Part shown: positions 1 through 10,944 of the stretch, one piece after another | How positions within the stretch are numbered: position 1 is the stretch's first letter | Layout: each line of letters begins with the position of its first letter | Assembly: GCA_026393585.1 (NCBI GenBank) | Contig: JAPKZV010000022.1 | Location: forward strand, 1-36,293 | DNA from: Actinomycetota bacterium | GTDB taxonomy: Bacteria > Actinomycetota > Acidimicrobiia > Acidimicrobiales > Ilumatobacteraceae | Direction: 5' to 3' | Length of the DNA: 36,293 nucleotides | Position numbers and translations under genes: made by a program | The notes under the pieces: model-generated | Seen by the model: only the letters and a program-made list of their open reading frames with translations | Told to the model about the DNA's origin: nothing | The model's database searches: none

Positions 1-1043
1 TTGATTTTGACGCCTTCTTTGGCCTCAATTGCCTGGTGAATACCTTCGCTCCAGCGGCGACCTTCAAGGATACGACCCGTAATTTCGTCGACGATTTTTA
101 CTTCACCACCCTGGATGATGTAGTCCTTATCGCGTTTGTACAGCTCTTTTGCTTTCAACGCCACCTGTAGTTGGTGCACCAAGTTTTGCTGCACGCCGTC
201 GTAGAGGTTTCCGACGCCCAATTGTGCTTCAACTTTTTCAATACCTACTTCAGTGGGTACCACTGTGCGTTTTGGTTCATCGACTTCGTAGTCGACGTCA
301 CGGCTGAGCGCTCGCACCACCGAAGCAAAGCGGTAATACAGCTGTGCAGCATCGGCTAAACGGCCTGAAATAATGAGAGGAGTACGTGCCTCGTCGATGA
401 GAATGGAGTCGACTTCGTCGACAATGGCGAAGTTATGACCACGCTGAACTTTTTCTTCCAACGACCCGGCCATGTTGTCGCGCAGGTAGTCGAAACCAAA
501 TTCGTTGTTGGTTCCGTAGGTGATATCGGCTGCATAGTCTTCGCGCTTTTGTTGTGGTGATTCGCGGTGGCCTGGAACCACTAGGCCAACACTAAGACCC
601 AACCAACGGTGTACGCGGCCCATCCACTCGGAGTCGCGTCGTGCCAGATAGTCGTTGACGGTCACAAGATGCACGCCATTGCCCGAGAGACCATTGAGGT
701 ACGCAGGCAGGGTGGAAACAAGAGTTTTGCCTTCACCGGTTTTCATTTCAGAGATCCAGCCGAAGTGCAATGCTGCGCCGCCCATGAGCTGCACGTCGTA
801 GTGGCGTTGCCCCAGCACACGCTTTCCGGCTTCGCGCATCACGGCAAATGACTCAACTAACAAATCGTCGAGAGACTCGCCATTAGCAATGCGTTGGCGG
901 AATTCGTCGGTCTTGCCGCGCAAGGCGTCGTCTGACAAAGCGGCAACGGATACCTCGAGGGCATTGATTTCTGGAACAAGACCTTCTAAGGCCTTGACCT
1001 TTTTGCCTTCGCCGGCCCGGAGAACACGATCAAGAATACTCAT
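1..1043 (-). CDS. secA: Preprotein translocase subunit SecA, N-terminal part (C-terminal part lies beyond the window edge)
   Basis: Reverse-strand translation from ATG at 1041-1043: [27 protein letters not shown]...[54 protein letters not shown]...[15 protein letters not shown]...[20 protein letters not shown]...[29 protein letters not shown]; canonical SecA motifs. Confidence 0.97.
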   Translation of the reverse strand, partial: MSILDRVLRAGEGKKVKALEGLVPEINALEVSVAALSDDALRGKTDEFRQRIANGESLDDLLVESFAVMREAGKRVLGQRHYDVQLMGGAALHFGWISEMKTGEGKTLVSTLPAYLNGLSGNGVHLVTVNDYLARRDSEWMGRVHRWLGLSVGLVVPGHRESPQQKREDYAADITYGTNNEFGFDYLRDNMAGSLEEKVQRGHNFAIVDEVDSILIDEARTPLIISGRLADAAQLYYRFASVVRALSRDVDYEVDEPKRTVVPTEVGIEKVEAQLGVGNLYDGVQQNLVHQLQVALKAKELYKRDKDYIIQGGEVKIVDEITGRILEGRRWSEGIHQAIEAKEGVKI

Positions 1044-1055
1044 TAGGGCGAAATT

Positions 1056-1534
1056 CTACCTGCTAGGGGTCGCAGCGACCGCCCAGCATTCCACTAATTC
1101 CACCCCAATACTGCGAAATGCGCGCCGAACCGCATGCAAAGTTGCCCCTGTTGTCACTACATCATCTACCACCAGCACTTTTCGGCCAGTAGCAAGACAA
1201 TGCGCTCGAAAGGTTGGCCCCAAGAGGCGTTGTTGACGCGACCGATGCGTTTGTGTTTCGTGTGTCATTCTGCGCAAGAGGTTTTTGACAGGAACACCTA
1301 GTTCTTTGCCCACTTCACGCGCAATGAGCTCTGCATGATCCATTCCGCGTTGTCGGAGATGTTGAGCGGTTGTAGGCGCCCATGTGATTTTGCGAAGTGC
1401 CGCTCGTTGCGGTATTTCAACGAAATGACAGCCGTACGCACGTTTCCTTCAAACACGGCTGCGGCGCTCACATAGAACGGCAATGATGCCCGGTCTGGAA
1501 TTTGAGCAATAAGGTCTATCTTTCGCGTGAACAC
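1056..1534 (-). pseudogene. comF: ComF-family phosphoribosyltransferase, disrupted
   Basis: Two ORFs in different frames: N-part (VFEGNVRTAVISLKYRNERHFAK) and C-part (ITWAPTTAQHLRQRGMDHAELIAREVG...KVLVVDDVVTTGATLHAVRRAF, a PRPP-binding motif). About 20-30 expected residues are missing at the join near 1385-1400, and the N-terminal frame has a stop upstream of 1534. Confidence 0.75.
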
Positions 1535-1581
1535 CTTTAATTGTGTTCATTGCGAGAAGTTGATGGCAGTAACATTCGCCA

Positions 1582-2235
1582 ATGCCATCAACGAGCACTC
1601 CACGGCCCCTACGCGAACGATTTTTTGAACGTCTCGCTCGATGCGCCGCAGGTCTCTTTTGCTTTGGTGCCGGAATTGCCTGTTTCGTTCACAGCAACCT
1701 TGGTGTTCCGCCGTGGGATGTTCTGCATCAGGGCATCAGTGAAAAAGCCGACATCAAAATGGGAACAGTCATCATCATTGTGGGGGTGGTACTACTGCTC
1801 GCATGGATACCCCTGCGCATGAAGCCCGGTATTGGCACCATCATGAACGCCATCCAAATTGGGCTTGTTGAAAACATGATGGAAGGCCTACTTCCTGACT
1901 CCGATCTCATCCTTGCCCGTGTGGCATATCTTGCTGCAGGAATGCTCTTTATTGCATTTGGCTCTGGGCTCTACATTGGCGCTGAACTCGGCTCTGGGCC
2001 ACGTGATGGCCTCATGCTGGGCCTCAACAAGCGATTCGGAATCTCAATACGCCTGGCCCGCACGACCGTGGAAATTGTGGTGCTAGTGGTTGGGCTCATC
2101 TTGGGCGGGTCAATATGGCTTGGAACATTTGTCTTTGCCTTTGGCATTGGTCCGCTTGTACAAAAAGCGCTACACGCATTGCGCATGTCCCCGTCGCTGA
2201 ATGAATCAGCAACGGGGCAAGCACTCGAAATGTAA
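1582..2235 (+). CDS. YczE/YyaS/YitT-like integral membrane protein
   Basis: 217 aa ORF, multiple TM segments, LGVPPWDVLHQGIS...GSGPRDGLMLGL motifs typical of YczE-type proteins. Confidence 0.8.
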   Translation: MPSTSTPRPLRERFFERLARCAAGLFCFGAGIACFVHSNLGVPPWDVLHQGISEKADIKMGTVIIIVGVVLLLAWIPLRMKPGIGTIMNAIQIGLVENMMEGLLPDSDLILARVAYLAAGMLFIAFGSGLYIGAELGSGPRDGLMLGLNKRFGISIRLARTTVEIVVLVVGLILGGSIWLGTFVFAFGIGPLVQKALHALRMSPSLNESATGQALEM

Positions 2236-2245
2236 CTCTTGTTGT

Positions 2246-3703
2246 TTAGTAGCGGTAGTTCTCGGGCTTGAATGGGCCCGATGGGTCGATACCCAAGTAT
2301 TCAGCCTGCACATCATTCATCTGCGTAAGCACAACACCGAGCGCTTCAAGATGCAATGAAGCAACTTTCTCATCGAGAATCTTTGGCAACACATAAACAC
2401 CAAGTGGGTATTTTTCGGTGTAGTTGAATAGCTCGATTTGGGCAATGACTTGGTTAGTGAATGAGCAACTCATCACAAAACTTGGGTGACCAGTTGCGCA
2501 ACCCAAGTTCACCAAACGACCTTCTGCCAAAACAATGACAGCATGACCATCGGGGAACGACCACAGGTCGGTACCGGCTTTGAGCTCATCGCGTGTTGCA
2601 CCACTGCGAGCCAAACCAGCCATATCGATTTCGTTATCGAAGTGGCCAATGTTGCAGACGATGGCATTGTGTTTCATTTTCGACATATGCGTGACATCGA
2701 TAATGGCTTCGTTACCTGTTGCAGTAACGAAAATATCTGCCTGGCTCACAACTGATTCGAGGGTATTTACTTCATACCCTTCCATTGCTGCCTGCAGTGC
2801 GTTGATGGGGTCAATTTCGGTCACGATGACTCGTGCGCCTTGACCACGCAAACTTTGCGCACAGCCCTTACCTACGTCGCCATAGCCGCAGACCACCGCA
2901 AGCTTTCCGGCAATCATGACGTCGGTCGCACGGTTGATGGCGTCGATGAGTGAATGGCGGCAACCGTAAAGGTTGTCGAACTTACTCTTGGTCACACTGT
3001 CGTTCACGTTGATAGCAGGGAACAAAAGTTCTTTGTTTTCGGCCATTTTGTACAAGCGCTTCACACCAGTAGTGGTTTCTTCGGTCACGCCCTTAATGCC
3101 CTTAGCCATGGTGGTCCACTTCTGTGGCTCCGACTTCAAGCTGCGCTGCAATAAGCCAAGCACAATGGCAAACTCTGGGTTTGATGCTGTGGTGGGGTCG
3201 GGAACAACTCCAGATTTTTCAAACTCCACGCCTTTATGCACGAGCATGGTGGCATCGCCGCCGTCGTCGAGAATCATGTTGGGGCCATCACCATCGGGCC
3301 AGGTCATCATCTGATCGGTGCACCACCAATACTCTTCAAGAGTTTCACCCTTCCATGCATACACAGGAACACCTTGTGGGTTTTCTGCTGTGCCATTTGG
3401 GCCAACTACTACAGCAGCTGCTGCATGGTCTTGAGTAGAGAAAATATTGCAACTTGCCCAACGCACTTCAGCGCCTAATTCAACAAGGGTTTCAATGAGC
3501 ACTGCAGTTTGAATGGTCATGTGCAATGAACCAGAGATGCGGCAACCCTTGAGTGGCTTGGTGGGTCCGAACTCTTTGCGCAGTGCGCGAAGGCCTGGCA
3601 TTTCGTGTTCGGCGAGGTGAATTTCCTTGCGACCAAATGGGGCAAGCGCAAGATCTGCAACGCGGAAATCGCCGCGTTGTGCAAAGGTGCTGTTTGTAGA
3701 CAT
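2246..3703 (-). CDS. ahcY: Adenosylhomocysteinase (S-adenosyl-L-homocysteine hydrolase)
   Basis: 485 aa [84 protein letters not shown]-terminal PFKPENYRY. Confidence 0.99.
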   Translation of the reverse strand: MSTNSTFAQRGDFRVADLALAPFGRKEIHLAEHEMPGLRALRKEFGPTKPLKGCRISGSLHMTIQTAVLIETLVELGAEVRWASCNIFSTQDHAAAAVVVGPNGTAENPQGVPVYAWKGETLEEYWWCTDQMMTWPDGDGPNMILDDGGDATMLVHKGVEFEKSGVVPDPTTASNPEFAIVLGLLQRSLKSEPQKWTTMAKGIKGVTEETTTGVKRLYKMAENKELLFPAINVNDSVTKSKFDNLYGCRHSLIDAINRATDVMIAGKLAVVCGYGDVGKGCAQSLRGQGARVIVTEIDPINALQAAMEGYEVNTLESVVSQADIFVTATGNEAIIDVTHMSKMKHNAIVCNIGHFDNEIDMAGLARSGATRDELKAGTDLWSFPDGHAVIVLAEGRLVNLGCATGHPSFVMSCSFTNQVIAQIELFNYTEKYPLGVYVLPKILDEKVASLHLEALGVVLTQMNDVQAEYLGIDPSGPFKPENYRY

Positions 3704-3745
3704 GGAAGAGCCTTTCGGGGACTGTCGATATGAAGGGAAAGTACC

Positions 3746-3781
3746 CGGGCTGGGGCCTGCTGGCTCCGGTCTTTCAGCCCG
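3746..3781 (-). promoter_or_regulatory. Structured leader/hairpin upstream of ahcY (function unknown)
   Basis: Minus strand CGGGCTG-AAAGACCGGAGCCAGCAGGCCC-CAGCCCG: 7-bp perfect outer stem plus inner GCC-AGCA-GGC hairpin. No T-tract follows, so it is not a classical intrinsic terminator. Confidence 0.4.
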
Positions 3782-3792
3782 ACGAGGAAATA

Positions 3793-4032
3793 CTAGTGCG
3801 CAGTAAAGGTGGGCTGAATGTTTTCAGCGGTGATTTTTGCCATGATGCGATCATGTTCATCAGCATCAACAGTGCGTGATTCAGAGATGAGCATGACGGG
3901 AATGCCCGCTTTGACGTCGTAGACACGCTGCAAACGGTTGTTGTAGAGAAGCGACTCTGATTCCACATAGAACAGCGGGCCTTTGTCTTCTGGACAAGCC
4001 AGAATTTCTAACAATTTTGCGTTTAACGACAT
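3793..4032 (-). CDS. Trm112-family (UPF0434-like) protein
   Basis: 79 aa; [50 protein letters not shown]. Confidence 0.85.
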   Translation of the reverse strand: MSLNAKLLEILACPEDKGPLFYVESESLLYNNRLQRVYDVKAGIPVMLISESRTVDADEHDRIMAKITAENIQPTFTAH

Positions 4033-4061
4033 GTCTTTACACTAGCCAATTTGTGCTGAGG

Positions 4062-5429
4062 TTACTGCCACGCATTTTGCGTAATGAGGGCAAGCACTTC
4101 TGATACATGCTGGTCGCATTCATCGCGGTTATTTGCCTCAAGATTGAGTCGCAGTAAAGGCTCGGTGTTTGAGGGCCGCAGGTTGAACCACCACGAGCCG
4201 CAATCGATGGTGAGCCCATCGAGACGATCGCTTGGAAATGCAGCAAATGCGGCACCCACTCTTTCAATGACGGCAAGAGGGTCATTGACTTGTGTATTGA
4301 TTTCACCACTTGCGCTGTAGCGCTCAAAGGGAATACGCACCTGAGAAAGCTTTTCACCACTACGGCTCATCTCATTGAACACGTGCATTGCAGCAATAAG
4401 CCCGCTGTCGGCACGGTAATTGTTGAGGAAGTAATAGTGCGCTGAATGCTCTCCGCCAAACACAGCACCAGTTTCTGCCATGAGTTGTTTGATGTAGCTG
4501 TGCCCAACCTGCGAGCGAATGGGGACTCCCCCATATTCCGTAATGACTTCAGGTACTGCCTTGGAGCAGATGAGGTTGTGAATGATTTTTGCACCAGGAT
4601 TTTTGCGTAACACCGCTGCAGCGAGCAAAGCAGTTGTTGTGCTTCCCGACAACCCAATACCTTTTTCGTCGACAACAAATACACGGTCGGCATCGCCGTC
4701 GAATGCCAAACCAAGATCGAACCCACCCGATAAGACGCGTGCTTGAAGATCTTTTTGGTTGGCAGGCTGAATGGGGTCTGCTGGGTGATTGGGGAAGGTG
4801 CCGTCGAGTTCGCCAAACATCACTTCAAGTTGTATTTGTGGAAGTCGTTCGCACACTGCAGGAACCACCAGGCCACCCATTCCGTTTGCCGTGTCGGCAA
4901 CAACTTTCAATGGAATGAGTTGGTCTTGGTCGACAAAGCTCACCACATGGTCGGCAAATGCATCGAGCAAATTGCGTTGCGACAACTGGCCTCTACTTGC
5001 CACCGATGCCGACGGTTGCGCTAATTCACGCACGGCAACTTCACGAATATCGTTGAGGCCGCTGTCAACGCCTACTGGCCGCGCTCCTGACAAGCAAAAC
5101 TTGATGCCGTTGTATTGCGCCGGATTATGTGAAGCAGTGAACATTGCTCCTGGCGCATCGAGCGAACCTGCAGCAAAATACAACAAGTCGGTACTTGCTA
5201 AACCAAGGTCAATGACATTGACACCCTGCGACATTGCGCCCTCTGCGAATGCAGCGACGAGATCTACTCCGGAAGGCCGCATATCGCGAGCCACCAAAAT
5301 GGTGGAGGTTTTTGCAAAGCGAGCAAAGCCAACTCCCACTGCTCGTGCGATGTCGACATTGAATTGGTCGGGAACAGTTCCGCGAACGTCGTATGCCTTG
5401 AAAATGTTGGTGAGATTTGAATGTGTCAT
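4062..5429 (-). CDS. manB: Phosphomannomutase/phosphoglucomutase
   Basis: 455 aa; FKAYDVRGTVPDQFN, TASHNPAQYNGIKFC, FDGDADRVFVVDEKG, GGEHSAHYYF, RPSNTEPLLRLNLEA. Confidence 0.95.
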   Translation of the reverse strand: MTHSNLTNIFKAYDVRGTVPDQFNVDIARAVGVGFARFAKTSTILVARDMRPSGVDLVAAFAEGAMSQGVNVIDLGLASTDLLYFAAGSLDAPGAMFTASHNPAQYNGIKFCLSGARPVGVDSGLNDIREVAVRELAQPSASVASRGQLSQRNLLDAFADHVVSFVDQDQLIPLKVVADTANGMGGLVVPAVCERLPQIQLEVMFGELDGTFPNHPADPIQPANQKDLQARVLSGGFDLGLAFDGDADRVFVVDEKGIGLSGSTTTALLAAAVLRKNPGAKIIHNLICSKAVPEVITEYGGVPIRSQVGHSYIKQLMAETGAVFGGEHSAHYYFLNNYRADSGLIAAMHVFNEMSRSGEKLSQVRIPFERYSASGEINTQVNDPLAVIERVGAAFAAFPSDRLDGLTIDCGSWWFNLRPSNTEPLLRLNLEANNRDECDQHVSEVLALITQNAWQ

Positions 5430-5436
5430 CTCATAT

Positions 5437-7887
5437 TTACATTAGCGGTGGCATTGATGTGCCATAACGATACGGGCCGCGTCGCCACCAAAAAATAACA
5501 ATTCCGATGCCAATTAAGGTAAATAAATAGGCAAGTTTGTCTATGCCAGTAGATGAGTACTTCAATTGCACATTTTTCTCGGTGGGAATGACCACCATCA
5601 TGTTTGGCGCAGCACGATACGGACCTTTTGCACCCGAAACAGTCCAGTTCGGGAAATAGCTCACCCGCACCAACACCGGCACTCCTACTTTGTCTACCGT
5701 GAACGACACTGATTCTTGCGTATGTGAATAGTTAGTAATATTCACTTGCGGTAATGCCACCGGGGTAATTTCCCCTAGTGGTTGAACAATGTCGACACTG
5801 CGCGATGAACTTCCTGGTTCACCGACGCGACGATTGAGGTCGGGAGCAACAGATACACGTTGCCATTCCTTTGGCCCATCAGCCACCGGCGTAGCCGCCC
5901 ATTCATCGGTGTGTTGCAACCAGCTTGACCCCAACTCGAGCCAGCGCTCACGTTGGTCACCCCAACGTTCCTCCACCACAACGGGCTGCACGGTCATTGG
6001 CACGACCCAGTCGCTATCTGCCACTTGGTACACCACCCATGGCCCACTACGAGCAACTTCAGTGAGGTCTTTTTGCGTCTCTGCTTGCGCTACCGCTTCT
6101 GGCGTGTAGGCCATGAAGTACCGCACACCGAGCTCTTGCAAATAATGAACACCCATTTCGGCGTTGTTGTTGTCGTAACGCAGTTCGCGAACTGGGTTGC
6201 TGCTTTGTTTCGACATCGCAGCAGCACTAATGAAGTGATACGGCGTTGTGCCGGCAGCTTCAAAGAAGAGTCCTTCTTGTGAACCAATGCATCCATCGGT
6301 CCAAAACGGCAACAGCATCAACGCCATAGTGGTGCCGTACTTGTTGAGATCGCCGCTGTTTTCCCACAATGCTCGACCACACCCCAAATCAGGGTCTTCG
6401 CCAATTTTTTTCATGGTTTGAACAATGCCTTCATATTCACCGTAGGCAGGCTTACCTTCATATCCTTCGAAGTTCCAGCGTGCCCAGCCGTCGACAAATG
6501 CTTTGTTGCCAGATGGACCGCGAAATGGGCCCCATGAATATTCCGATTTATCGTTCGCCCCTGCGACCACTGAAGCAAACGGCAACTGTTGAAACCGAAA
6601 GCCAAAGATGCATAGAACTGTGACGGCAACTGCCCACACGGAAGCGTTACGCACCAGACCAGACGTCACTTCTGCAGGAACTGGTAGCGACTTTTCTCCG
6701 CGTTCCAGCATGGCTAAACGCACTACCGATGCGATGACGGCATAGATGCCAATCATCATGAGCATGTAACGCAAGATGTACATAAATGGCAAGAGACGCG
6801 GGTTCCACAACAAACCAATGACGGGCAAACTGTCGCGAGTGATGTAGACCCCAGCAAATAACGCAGTGCAGTAGACGCCCATCCACATGCCAAAAGTTTT
6901 TTTGCGCACAATGCAGGCGGCAAAACCGATGAGGGCGAATGCCATGACAAAGAGATCCCAAAACACAGTGTGTGGGAAGAACATGTCCCAAAATGAATCG
7001 GTCGCACCACTCGGACGTGGCTCGTATTTCATGTCGGTCATGTAGGCATGTGCCGTAAGAAATGGCAACACCCAAAATGATGAGAGCAACACCGCTACGC
7101 CAATAGCGCTGACCCCAAAACGAAAACGTTGTTTATTGGCATGAACCAGAACCATGAGGGCCGCGCCACCAAACACAAAGATGAGAACAATGCCGTGACA
7201 TAGCCCAGCCAACGCAATGCATATGGCTGCTGCTGCTCGTTTTGTTCCGTCGTCAAGACCGCGAGCCAAAAACCCCAACCCGAGAAATGCGAATGCCAAT
7301 GCAATAGAAAAGGAAAACTCTCCGGCCATGGTGCTGGCAATATTTCCGCCATAGATGGTGAAGCTTTCATCGAAGAGAAAAACAGTTGCGGCTAAGGCAA
7401 AAAGTTCAGGCAACGGGTATGCGAATCGCGCAAGTTTTCCAAAAGCCCACGCACACGCAGGAAGCGCAATGATTCCTGCCACTGCAATAATTTTGAATGC
7501 AATGCCATAGGGAAGAACGACGTCGAGCAACAAGATGAATAACGCCGGCACCACCATATAGAAGCGGTACGTGGGCAAACCGGAGTACCAGTCCATGCTC
7601 CAGCCTGACAGTTTGAAGTTCGACAATAAGTTGTCGCGCAAAAACGCTGGGCCCCACACATGGGCACCCATGTCGCCACCCGTTGGCGTGTTGTTTCTGA
7701 AAATCAGCGAAGGATGCAACGTTGCGAAGAGAAACAACATCGCTCCGCCCACAATGACAATTGTTGAGAAGAGTTGAAAACCCTGAAACGATGCAGCAAG
7801 CTTCTGGATTCTGTTCGGCGCAACTACTTCGTCTTCAACGTCGTGTTCGCTTTCGATTTCAGTTGTCATATACGTCCATTGTGGCAT
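5437..7887 (-). CDS. Large multi-TM membrane protein, GT-C/PTPS-related type; putative membrane glycosyltransferase
   Basis: 816 aa; N-terminal loop FRNNTPTGGDMGAHVWGPAFLRDNLLSNFKLSGWSMDWYSGLPTYRFYMVVPALF, many TM helices, soluble C-terminal region and final TM. Confidence 0.65.
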   Translation of the reverse strand: MPQWTYMTTEIESEHDVEDEVVAPNRIQKLAASFQGFQLFSTIVIVGGAMLFLFATLHPSLIFRNNTPTGGDMGAHVWGPAFLRDNLLSNFKLSGWSMDWYSGLPTYRFYMVVPALFILLLDVVLPYGIAFKIIAVAGIIALPACAWAFGKLARFAYPLPELFALAATVFLFDESFTIYGGNIASTMAGEFSFSIALAFAFLGLGFLARGLDDGTKRAAAAICIALAGLCHGIVLIFVFGGAALMVLVHANKQRFRFGVSAIGVAVLLSSFWVLPFLTAHAYMTDMKYEPRPSGATDSFWDMFFPHTVFWDLFVMAFALIGFAACIVRKKTFGMWMGVYCTALFAGVYITRDSLPVIGLLWNPRLLPFMYILRYMLMMIGIYAVIASVVRLAMLERGEKSLPVPAEVTSGLVRNASVWAVAVTVLCIFGFRFQQLPFASVVAGANDKSEYSWGPFRGPSGNKAFVDGWARWNFEGYEGKPAYGEYEGIVQTMKKIGEDPDLGCGRALWENSGDLNKYGTTMALMLLPFWTDGCIGSQEGLFFEAAGTTPYHFISAAAMSKQSSNPVRELRYDNNNAEMGVHYLQELGVRYFMAYTPEAVAQAETQKDLTEVARSGPWVVYQVADSDWVVPMTVQPVVVEERWGDQRERWLELGSSWLQHTDEWAATPVADGPKEWQRVSVAPDLNRRVGEPGSSSRSVDIVQPLGEITPVALPQVNITNYSHTQESVSFTVDKVGVPVLVRVSYFPNWTVSGAKGPYRAAPNMMVVIPTEKNVQLKYSSTGIDKLAYLFTLIGIGIVIFWWRRGPYRYGTSMPPLM

Positions 7888-7907
7888 TTATGGTGCCAAT
7901 AAGTGAC

Positions 7908-8756
7908 TCACTTCAGGGCTACAAGCAATAATCCTGTTGCATTAAATGCCATGTGCGTCACTATTGCCATACCAATTCTGTGGGAAAAGTGATACGAAAG
8001 ACCTAAAACCAAGGCAATGGCAAAAAGCCCCGGATACTCCACGGGCACGAAATGGATGAGAGCGAACCACACCGCTGTCACCACAAGCGCAACGCCATGG
8101 TTCATGGTTCCCCGCAAAGTTCCTTGTATGAATCCGCGGTACACGAGTTCTTCAACAATGGGTGCACCAACCACCACAATGAGCACGAGAACAATCAGCC
8201 ATCCACCATGAGCGCGGTCGTAAAGGTCACGTGCACGATCTTCAACATCTGCTGCATCGAAGGTGTTAGGGAAAATTTTGCGCAATGGCCAATACACCGC
8301 ACTCACTAAAAGTATTTGCGATGCAATTCCTAGAGGAATACCGAGAGCATCAATTGGCCGAAAGCGAACGGAATAGTCGCTCCAAAAATTACCTGAACCC
8401 AATTTGCGCGAGAGCATCACCAACATGACGATGAATGGAGCCCACAATGCAAGTGCTGATGTACCAAGAATCCAAATGGGTTCTTCGCCAGAAGGAGCAC
8501 TAGATGCACCCGCAATGATGCCACCCAAAATATTGGCAACGAGATAACAACCCAACCAACCGCCAATGACCGTTGGCAACGAATAACGCGATGCGGTACC
8601 GCGGTAATCGCTGGAGTGCCGCGGAGGTGAGTTACCCGGCAAGGCGGTTAGGTGTGATGAAGTGGTACACGGCCCGGCGGTCTTCGAGGCGCCAACCTGA
8701 AGGAACAGTGGTGCGTTTTCCGTGCCGTTCGCAAAGATCGTAAGCATGCGGATCAC
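7908..8756 (-). CDS. CPBP-family intramembrane metalloprotease (annotated start doubtful; probably begins nearer 8640)
   Basis: VGAPIVEELVYRGFIQGTLRG (EExxxR), FALIHF, HMAFNATGLLL. The 5' part of the ORF overlaps the DUF3499 gene in another frame. Confidence 0.8.
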   Translation of the reverse strand: MIRMLTIFANGTENAPLFLQVGASKTAGPCTTSSHLTALPGNSPPRHSSDYRGTASRYSLPTVIGGWLGCYLVANILGGIIAGASSAPSGEEPIWILGTSALALWAPFIVMLVMLSRKLGSGNFWSDYSVRFRPIDALGIPLGIASQILLVSAVYWPLRKIFPNTFDAADVEDRARDLYDRAHGGWLIVLVLIVVVGAPIVEELVYRGFIQGTLRGTMNHGVALVVTAVWFALIHFVPVEYPGLFAIALVLGLSYHFSHRIGMAIVTHMAFNATGLLLVALK

Positions 8757-8862
8757 GTTCAGCTTGCAGTTGATCGATCCAGGCCACTGAGCGGTTGTAT
8801 TGATAGGTAAGGGTCATTGATGCCGGCGACGAGCATCCAGAACGTGAGCATTGGCGAGCCAT
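8632..8862 (-). CDS. DUF3499-family protein
   Basis: 76 aa MARQCSRSGCSSPASMTLTYQYNRSVAWIDQLQAERDPHAYDLCERHGKRTTVPSGWRLEDRR matches the actinobacterial DUF3499 pattern. Confidence 0.88.
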   Translation of the reverse strand: MARQCSRSGCSSPASMTLTYQYNRSVAWIDQLQAERDPHAYDLCERHGKRTTVPSGWRLEDRRAVYHFITPNRLAG

Positions 8863-8934
8863 TGAAGAACGCTATCCATACCCGATTACGAGGTGGGGGA
8901 TACATGACGACCACCCAGCCCATATCATGAGGGC

Positions 8935-10944
8935 ATGAGCAACTTGCCCCCGCCACCACCCCCCTCGCAGCTTCCCGGAAACACCCCCTCATCACCGCAG
9001 AAAAATGGTCGCCAGCCTCGCAAGAGCCCGTTCAATGCCAAGCGCAACAACCCCGACCCCACGGCACCGAAGTCGGGCAAACAACAACTTCCCAAATGGG
9101 CAGTGTGGCTCATTGCTGTGGGTGCTCTTGCGCTCGTTTTCGGGCCTCGCTTTATTCCCACAAAGAATTCCGAGAAACTCACCTATACCGAGTTCCTCTC
9201 GCAGGTTCGCCTCGGCAAGGTCGACAAAGTTTCCATTAACAACATCACCAACGTGTTGTCAGGAACCTTGAGCGACGGACGCAAGTTCACCACCACTGGT
9301 GCCCCCATCCTCAGCGATGCCGACGAGAAACTCTTGAAAGACCAAGGTGTCGACTACAACTACAAAACACCACAGGCCAACTGGTTCACCAGCCTCTTGC
9401 CTATTTTGTTGCCGTTCTTTCTCATCATCGGCATTTTCATGTTCATGCAACGCCGCGCGATGGGCCAAGCAGGAAACATCATGTCTATTGGCCGCAGCCG
9501 CGCCAAAACATATAACGCCGACAAACCTTCCACCACCTTTGCCGATGTTGCTGGTTATGAAGGCGTCAAAATGGAAATCAAAGAAGTGGTCGACTTCTTG
9601 CGCATGCCTGAACAGTTCAAAGAAATTGGTGCACGTATTCCCAAGGGCATTTTGCTCGTTGGCCCTCCAGGAACAGGAAAAACACTCTTTGCTCGTGCAG
9701 TAGCTGGCGAAGCTGGAGTGGGTTTCTTGTCTGTCACCGGTTCAGACTTCATGGAAATGTTCGTTGGCGTTGGCGCAAGTCGCGTACGCGACCTCTTCCA
9801 ACAAGCTCGCAAAATGGGCCGCGCCATTATTTTCATCGACGAAATCGACTCCATTGGCCGCAAGCGCGGAGCCGGACTCGGTGGTGGGCACGACGAGCGT
9901 GAACAAACACTCAACCAAATGCTCGCCGAAATGGACGGCTTTGAAACAAGTGAAGGCATCGTCATCATGGCGGCCACCAACCGCCCCGACGTACTCGACC
10001 CCGCACTGTTACGCCCGGGTCGCTTCGACCGCTCCATCATTGTGCCGTTGCCTGAATACGAAGAGCGCCTTGCCATCTTGAAGGTTCACTCACGCGACAA
10101 GCGCATGGCCCCCGAGGTCAGCTTGGAAACTATGGCTCGCGCTACTCCTGGTATGAGCGGTGCCGACCTTGCCAACTTGGTCAACGAGGCTGCTCTGTTT
10201 GCCGTGCGCCGTGGTGGAAAACAAGTTGAACACGTCGACTTTGAAAATGCACGTGACCGCGTTGTCTTGGGTGCGAGTCGCGAAAGCCTTGTACTCAACG
10301 CCGACGAGAAAAAAGCAACGGCATACCACGAAGGCGGCCACGCAGTTCTCGCATCAGTACTTCCCCACAGCGACCCGCTTCATAAGGTCACCATTTTGCC
10401 GCGCGGTATGGCTCTGGGCGTTACCTGGACCCTGCCCGAAGAACGCCACACCTATTCAAAGGAATACTTTGAAGACATCATTTGCAAAGCAATGGGTGGC
10501 CGAGTTGCCGAGATGATGGTCTTTGGCAACTTAAATAGTGGCGCAGCAAACGACCTCGAACAAGCAACTGGCATTGCTCGGCGCATGGTGCGCGAATGGG
10601 GAATGAGCGAAGCAGTTGGCCCCATGGCGTGGAATAGTCAGCAACAAGTGTTTCTTGGCGAAGACCTCATGACCAGTGGTCGCGAATACAGCGACGACAC
10701 TGCCAAGTTGGTCGACGGAGAAATTGCGCGCATCTTGCGCGCCCAAGAAACTCGCGCTCGTGAGGTTCTCACCAAACACCGTCGCGGTCTCGACCTTGTG
10801 GCGCAGCGCTTGCTGGAAGAAGAGACCATCGACGGGCCAGCAGTATTGCGCCTTGTTCAACAGGGCTTAAGCGAATCTGCTTCTCAGTCACCTTCAACAA
10901 CGGGCGAAGTCGCACAATCTGACACTACTCGCGAACCTGGCTGA
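8935..10944 (+). CDS. ftsH: ATP-dependent zinc metalloprotease FtsH
   Basis: 669 aa; Walker [49 protein letters not shown] zinc motif, [10 protein letters not shown]. Pro-rich N-terminal extension. Confidence 0.98.
   Translation: MSNLPPPPPPSQLPGNTPSSPQKNGRQPRKSPFNAKRNNPDPTAPKSGKQQLPKWAVWLIAVGALALVFGPRFIPTKNSEKLTYTEFLSQVRLGKVDKVSINNITNVLSGTLSDGRKFTTTGAPILSDADEKLLKDQGVDYNYKTPQANWFTSLLPILLPFFLIIGIFMFMQRRAMGQAGNIMSIGRSRAKTYNADKPSTTFADVAGYEGVKMEIKEVVDFLRMPEQFKEIGARIPKGILLVGPPGTGKTLFARAVAGEAGVGFLSVTGSDFMEMFVGVGASRVRDLFQQARKMGRAIIFIDEIDSIGRKRGAGLGGGHDEREQTLNQMLAEMDGFETSEGIVIMAATNRPDVLDPALLRPGRFDRSIIVPLPEYEERLAILKVHSRDKRMAPEVSLETMARATPGMSGADLANLVNEAALFAVRRGGKQVEHVDFENARDRVVLGASRESLVLNADEKKATAYHEGGHAVLASVLPHSDPLHKVTILPRGMALGVTWTLPEERHTYSKEYFEDIICKAMGGRVAEMMVFGNLNSGAANDLEQATGIARRMVREWGMSEAVGPMAWNSQQQVFLGEDLMTSGREYSDDTAKLVDGEIARILRAQETRAREVLTKHRRGLDLVAQRLLEEETIDGPAVLRLVQQGLSESASQSPSTTGEVAQSDTTREPG

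Noticed and set aside
3746-3781. Intrinsic terminator of the Trm112-like gene
   Set aside because: Stem is good but no T-rich run follows on the minus strand; kept as leader structure of unknown function.
4789-5445. 218-aa plus-strand ORF opposite manB
   Set aside because: Shadow ORF; manB motifs are continuous on the other strand.
9555-10076. 173-aa minus-strand ORF inside ftsH
   Set aside because: Antisense shadow of the highly conserved AAA domain; Ser/Arg-rich composition, no family resemblance.
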